DNA of 64,000 nucleotides from Cupriavidus pauculus (GTDB lineage: Bacteria > Pseudomonadota > Gammaproteobacteria > Burkholderiales > Burkholderiaceae). A program made the translations under genes and the position numbers. The stretch spans positions 1,364,001-1,428,000 of the forward strand of contig NZ_CP033969.1 of the NCBI RefSeq assembly GCF_003854935.1. Direction: 5' to 3'. Under the pieces are notes generated by a model. That model had not been told where the DNA came from, ran no database searches, and saw nothing but the letters and a program-made list of their open reading frames with translations. How positions within the stretch are numbered: the stretch's first letter is position 1; every line of letters begins with the position of its first letter. This document shows, in pieces, positions 59,982 through 64,000 of this stretch.

Positions 59982-60876
59982 CGCCCGGCGCGGCGCCATC
60001 GCGGACGGGCTCTGGCTGCCGATGGTGACCCCGCTGCGCGACGACCAGATCGACCTCGACGCCGCGCAGCGGCTGGCGGCCCACTACGCCGCCGCCGGCG
60101 TGGACGGCCTGATCGTGCTCGGCACGACGGGCGAGGGCGGCCTGCTGACCGATGCCGAGCGCTTCATGCTGGCCGCCGCCGTGTGCGAGGCAGCCGGGGG
60201 CCGGCTGCCGGTGATGGCCGGCGTCGGCGGCGTGGCCACGCACGCGGTGTGCGAGCAGGTACGCCGCCTGGACCGCCTGCCGCTGGCCGGATTTCTGGTG
60301 CCGCCGCCGTACTACCTGCGCGTGTCCGACGAAGGCATCGCCTGGCACCTGCGCAGCGTGGCCGCGCGCACCGGCAAGCCGCTGATGCTCTACAACGTGC
60401 CGCGCCGCACCGGCTGCACGATCTCGCCCGATCTGGCGTGGCGGCTGGCCGCCCACCCCCAGATCGTCGCGATCAAGGAGTGCGAGCCGTCGGGCCTGCG
60501 CACGCTGGCGCTGCAGGACCGCATCGACGTGTTCTGTGGCGACGACGCGTCGATGCTCGACCACCTGCTGCGGGGTGGGCAGGGCATCGTGCCGGCGGCG
60601 GCCCATGTGCGGCCGGACCTGTTCGTGCGCCTGCTGCACGATGCGCGCGGCGGGCGCGAGGCGGCGGCCCGCGCGCTGTTCGAGCAGTTGTCGCCGCTGA
60701 TCGCGCTGATGTTTGCCGAGCCCAATCCCGCGCCGGTCAAGGCCGCGCTGCAGCGCATTGGCCTGACCACGGCCGAGGTGCGCCGGCCGCTGATGCCGGC
60801 GTCGCAGGCCCTGGCCGCCCAGATCGACGCGGTACTGGCCCAGTTGCCGCCAATGGTCGACGCCGCGGCCGCCTGA
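59968..60876 (+). CDS. DapA-family (N-acetylneuraminate lyase/HTPA synthase-like) aldolase
   Basis: 302 residues from ATG 59968. Class I aldolase barrel: LIVLGTTGEGGLLTDAERFMLAAAV (the T-T-G-E signature), LMLYNVPRRTGCTISPDLAWRL with the general-base Tyr in Y-N-V-P, and QIVAIKECEPSG with the Schiff-base Lys. The residues fit DapA well, but pairing with a small unknown ORF and a porin, rather than lysine genes, leaves the true substrate open. Confidence 0.88.
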   Translation: MARTDARRGAIADGLWLPMVTPLRDDQIDLDAAQRLAAHYAAAGVDGLIVLGTTGEGGLLTDAERFMLAAAVCEAAGGRLPVMAGVGGVATHAVCEQVRRLDRLPLAGFLVPPPYYLRVSDEGIAWHLRSVAARTGKPLMLYNVPRRTGCTISPDLAWRLAAHPQIVAIKECEPSGLRTLALQDRIDVFCGDDASMLDHLLRGGQGIVPAAAHVRPDLFVRLLHDARGGREAAARALFEQLSPLIALMFAEPNPAPVKAALQRIGLTTAEVRRPLMPASQALAAQIDAVLAQLPPMVDAAAA

Positions 60877-60943
60877 GCCCGTCCGGCCATGCACGTTCCG
60901 ACGGCAACCGGTAGAATGCCGGATTGCTTAAAAAATGTGCATC

Positions 60944-61465
60944 ATGTCACGTGAATGGAATGCCAGCGTCACGGTTGCGGCCGTGATCGAACGGGGCGGC
61001 CGCTTCCTGCTGGTGGAAGAAGAAACGGCGGACGGCCTGCGCTTCAACCAGCCGGCCGGCCACCTGGAACCGGGCGAGAGCCTGGTGCGCGCCGTGATCC
61101 GCGAAACGCTCGAAGAGACGGCCCACACGTTCGAGCCGCGCGCGCTGATCGGCTGCTACATGAGCCGGGGCCGCTCGTCGCGCGACGGCGGCGACACCAC
61201 CTACATCCGCTTTGCCTTCACGGGCGACCTGGGCGCGCTCGACGCCGGCCGGCAACTCGATACCGGCATCGTCCGCACGGTCTGGATGACCGCCGAGGAA
61301 ATCCGCGCGTGCGCCAGCCAGCACCGCTCGCCGCTGGTGATGGTCGTGGTCGACGACTACCTGGCCGGCAAGCGCTTTGCGCTCGATGTGCTGCATGCGC
61401 ATCCCACGGCCATCGCCACCCCGGCCGCCACGGCCACGGGCGCGGCGCCGGAGGTGGCATCGTGA
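60944..61465 (+). CDS. Nudix hydrolase (NudJ-like)
   Basis: 173 residues from ATG 60944 (ATG 60935 adds MCI). The Nudix box reads [25 protein letters not shown]: Gly, Glu and the R-E-x-x-E-E core are kept, while the Gly of the last E-E-x-G is Ala. [37 protein letters not shown] fits the NudJ phosphatase group (HMP-PP, thiamine or nucleoside di/triphosphates). Its TGA overlaps the GTG start of mnmA, an order shared with E. coli nudJ-mnmA. A TAGAAT at 60912 is a possible -10. Confidence 0.9.
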   Translation: MSREWNASVTVAAVIERGGRFLLVEEETADGLRFNQPAGHLEPGESLVRAVIRETLEETAHTFEPRALIGCYMSRGRSSRDGGDTTYIRFAFTGDLGALDAGRQLDTGIVRTVWMTAEEIRACASQHRSPLVMVVVDDYLAGKRFALDVLHAHPTAIATPAATATGAAPEVAS

Positions 61466-62541
61466 GCGGCAAGCGGGTAGTGGTGGGCATGTCGGGCGGC
61501 GTCGATTCGTCGGTCACGGCATGGCTGCTCAAGCAGCAGGGCTACGAGGTCATCGGCCTGTTCATGAAGAACTGGGAGGATGACGACGACAGCGAGTACT
61601 GCTCCACGCGGCAGGACTGGCTGGACGTGGCGTCCGTGGCCGACGTGATCGGCGTGGACGTGGAGGCCGTGAACTTTGCCGCCGAATACAAGGACCGCGT
61701 GTTCGCCGATTTCCTGCGCGAGTACTCGGCCGGCCGCACACCGAACCCCGACGTGCTGTGCAACGCCGAGATCAAGTTCAAGGCATTCCTGGACCACGCG
61801 ATGTCGCTGGGCGCCGACCTGATCGCCACGGGCCACTACGCGCGCGTGCGCCAGGCCGCCAGCGGCAGGTTCGAGCTGCTGAAGGCGTTCGACCACACCA
61901 AGGACCAGAGCTACTTCCTGCACCGGCTGAACCAGGCGCAGTTGTCGCGCACCATGTTCCCGCTGGGCGAGATGCCGAAGACCCGCGTGCGCGAGATTGC
62001 CGCCGAGATCGGCCTGCCGAACGCGCGCAAGAAGGATTCGACCGGCATCTGCTTCATCGGCGAACGGCCGTTCCGGGACTTCCTGAACCGCTACCTGCCG
62101 ACCAGACCGGGCCCGATGCTGACCGACGAAGGCAAGGTCGTCGGCGAACACATCGGCCTGGCGTTCTACACGCTGGGCCAGCGCAAGGGCATCGGCCTGG
62201 GCGGCAGCCGGGATGGCAACGGCGATGCGTGGTACGTGGCGCGCAAGGACATGGCGGCCAACACGCTGTACGTGGTGCAGGGGCACGACCATCCGTGGCT
62301 GCTCCAGCCGGAGCTGGATGCCGCGGACCTGTCCTGGGTGGCCGGCGAGCCGCCCGCCGCCGGCGCGACGATGGCCGCCAAGACCCGCTATCGCCAGAGC
62401 GATGCGGCGTGCACGGTGGTGAAGGCGGAGGGCGATGCGCTGCGGCTGTCGTTCCCCGAGGCGCAATGGGCCGTGACGCCCGGGCAGTCGGCCGTGCTGT
62501 ACGACGGCGAGGTATGCCTGGGCGGGGGCATCATCCAGTAG
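61462..62541 (+). CDS. mnmA: tRNA-specific 2-thiouridylase
   Basis: 359 residues from GTG 61462, overlapping the nudJ-like stop (GTGA). PP-loop [37 protein letters not shown], catalytic Cys pair in [12 protein letters not shown] and [15 protein letters not shown]. Adds sulfur at U34 of tRNA-Lys/Glu/Gln with the IscS/TusE relay. Followed by a terminator at 62551-62577. Confidence 0.97.
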   Translation: MSGKRVVVGMSGGVDSSVTAWLLKQQGYEVIGLFMKNWEDDDDSEYCSTRQDWLDVASVADVIGVDVEAVNFAAEYKDRVFADFLREYSAGRTPNPDVLCNAEIKFKAFLDHAMSLGADLIATGHYARVRQAASGRFELLKAFDHTKDQSYFLHRLNQAQLSRTMFPLGEMPKTRVREIAAEIGLPNARKKDSTGICFIGERPFRDFLNRYLPTRPGPMLTDEGKVVGEHIGLAFYTLGQRKGIGLGGSRDGNGDAWYVARKDMAANTLYVVQGHDHPWLLQPELDAADLSWVAGEPPAAGATMAAKTRYRQSDAACTVVKAEGDALRLSFPEAQWAVTPGQSAVLYDGEVCLGGGIIQ

Positions 62542-62550
62542 CTGCGATGG

Positions 62551-62577
62551 AAAAAAGGGGCCAGACGGCCCCTTTTC
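62551..62577. terminator. Rho-independent terminator after mnmA
   Basis: AAAAGGGGCC and GGCCCCTTTT with AGAC loop; usable from both sides (mnmA and the convergent GST gene). Confidence 0.9.
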
Positions 62578-62596
62578 TCATGGTGCGGCGGGGCGG

Positions 62597-63211
62597 TCAG
62601 CCCTGCGGCGGCGCGGTGTCGATGAACGACTGGCGCTTTTCGATCTTGTCCTGGAACGCGACAAGGTTCTCGTACTGGTCGCGCCAGGCGATGTCCGGGA
62701 AACGGAAATCGAGGTAGGCCAGCGCGCAGCCCACGGCCACGTCGGCCAGCGTGTAGTGGATGCCGGTGCACCACGGCTTGTCGGCCAGGCCCTTCGACAT
62801 GGCGGCCAGGGCGGCGTCGATCTTGCCGCGCTGGCGGGCCACCCAGCTTTCGCTGCGTTCGGACGGCTCGCGCTGCGTGACTTCCAGCCGCACCAGCAGC
62901 GCGGCGTCCAGCAGGCCGTCGGCCAGCGCTTCCCAGCAGCGCACTTCCAGGCGTTCACGGCCGCCCTGCGGGATCAGGCGGCTGACGGGCGACAGGGTAT
63001 CGGCGTATTCCGCGATCACGCGGGAATCGAAGACCGCGCCGCCGTCTTCCATGATCAGGCACGGGACCTTGCCGAGCGGATTGAACTGACCGATGGTGGT
63101 GTCGGGCGACCAGACGTTTTCCTCGATCATCTGGTAGTCGATCTTCTTCTCGGCCAGCACCACACGCACCTTGCGCGCGTACGGGCTGGTGTGGGACGCA
63201 TACAGCTTCAT
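62597..63211 (-). CDS. Glutathione S-transferase family protein
   Basis: 204 residues. N-terminal thioredoxin-like domain MKLYASHTSPYARKVRVVLAEKKIDYQMIEENVWSPDTTIGQFNPLGKVPCLIMEDGGAVFDSRVIAEY with the active-site Ser9 and cis-Pro, and an all-helical C-terminal domain. It resembles the YibF-like/beta-class GSTs; substrate unknown. The start has AAGGGGAGAAC upstream. A long inverted repeat (63228-63303) stands just before it. Confidence 0.92.
   Translation of the reverse strand: MKLYASHTSPYARKVRVVLAEKKIDYQMIEENVWSPDTTIGQFNPLGKVPCLIMEDGGAVFDSRVIAEYADTLSPVSRLIPQGGRERLEVRCWEALADGLLDAALLVRLEVTQREPSERSESWVARQRGKIDAALAAMSKGLADKPWCTGIHYTLADVAVGCALAYLDFRFPDIAWRDQYENLVAFQDKIEKRQSFIDTAPPQG

Positions 63212-64000
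<789 letters not shown>

Overview
The window is high-GC (roughly two-thirds G+C) core chromosome of a betaproteobacterium. Gene content and order (speE | tkt-gap, fur | bamE-dapB-leuS-lptE-holA-proA, thiL-pgpA-cinA, aroQ-accB-accC-prmA-DUF3426-tpx) match Burkholderiaceae and look most like Cupriavidus or Ralstonia. A Bug/TctC-type binding protein, a histone-H1-like KA-repeat protein and a three-gene pntAA-pntAB-pntB transhydrogenase support this. I could run no database search, so the genus is inferred. No rRNA, tRNA, insertion sequence, prophage or CRISPR array was recognised.

Layout. 1-6.9 kb: end of a probable MDR dehydrogenase, rdgC, a SYLF-domain lipoprotein, a small lipoprotein, an aldo/keto reductase, a tautomerase divergent from a LysR regulator, a Bug solute-binding protein and a DUF2147 protein. 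6.9-8.66 kb: 1.75 kb without a convincing gene, including a CpG-rich block unlike the neighbouring genes, then the histone-H1-like gene. 9.5-18.4 kb (minus strand): glycine-zipper lipoprotein, PfkB kinase, tpx, a zinc-ribbon DUF3426 protein, prmA, accC, accB, aroQ, a TlpA-type thioredoxin and a conserved hypothetical. 18.6-26.4 kb (plus): mpl, a YqiA-like esterase, ubiC, an RNase II-family nuclease, a TonB-like protein, aroE and mtgA. 26.4-32.1 kb: corA, a DMT exporter, pyrF, pncC, pgpA and thiL. 32.4-36.1 kb: maeB, then an exported barnase-type RNase with a barstar-type inhibitor. 36.2-39 kb (minus): YidB-like, rsmE, a VOC protein and speE. 39-54 kb (mostly plus): tkt, gap, LysR, fur (minus), bamE, dapB, leuS, lptE, holA, proA, hemJ-like, a chromene-carboxylate-isomerase-like protein and an RlmL-like methyltransferase. 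54-58.4 kb (minus): an unusual response regulator and the pnt operon. 58.7-64 kb: a TorF-type porin, a small unknown protein, a DapA-like aldolase, a Nudix hydrolase, mnmA, a GST (minus) and the start of purB.

Most genes are housekeeping: fatty-acid initiation (accBC), shikimate (aroQ, aroE), peptidoglycan recycling and synthesis (mpl, mtgA), outer-membrane assembly (bamE, lptE), thiamine, phospholipid, pyrimidine and purine synthesis, central carbon and NADPH supply (tkt, gap, maeB, pnt), translation and RNA modification (leuS, mnmA, rsmE, prmA, RlmL-like), iron control (fur) and peroxide defence (tpx).

The less ordinary parts are the RNase/inhibitor pair with an N-terminally extended inhibitor, the gene-free CpG-rich block before the H1-like gene, a response regulator with about 43 residues inserted in its receiver domain, REP-like inverted repeats, a palindromic operator candidate before maeB, a long corA leader with an ORF overlapping the corA start, and a sequence motif repeated around the TorF-type porin gene. 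I found no clearly new multi-gene system.
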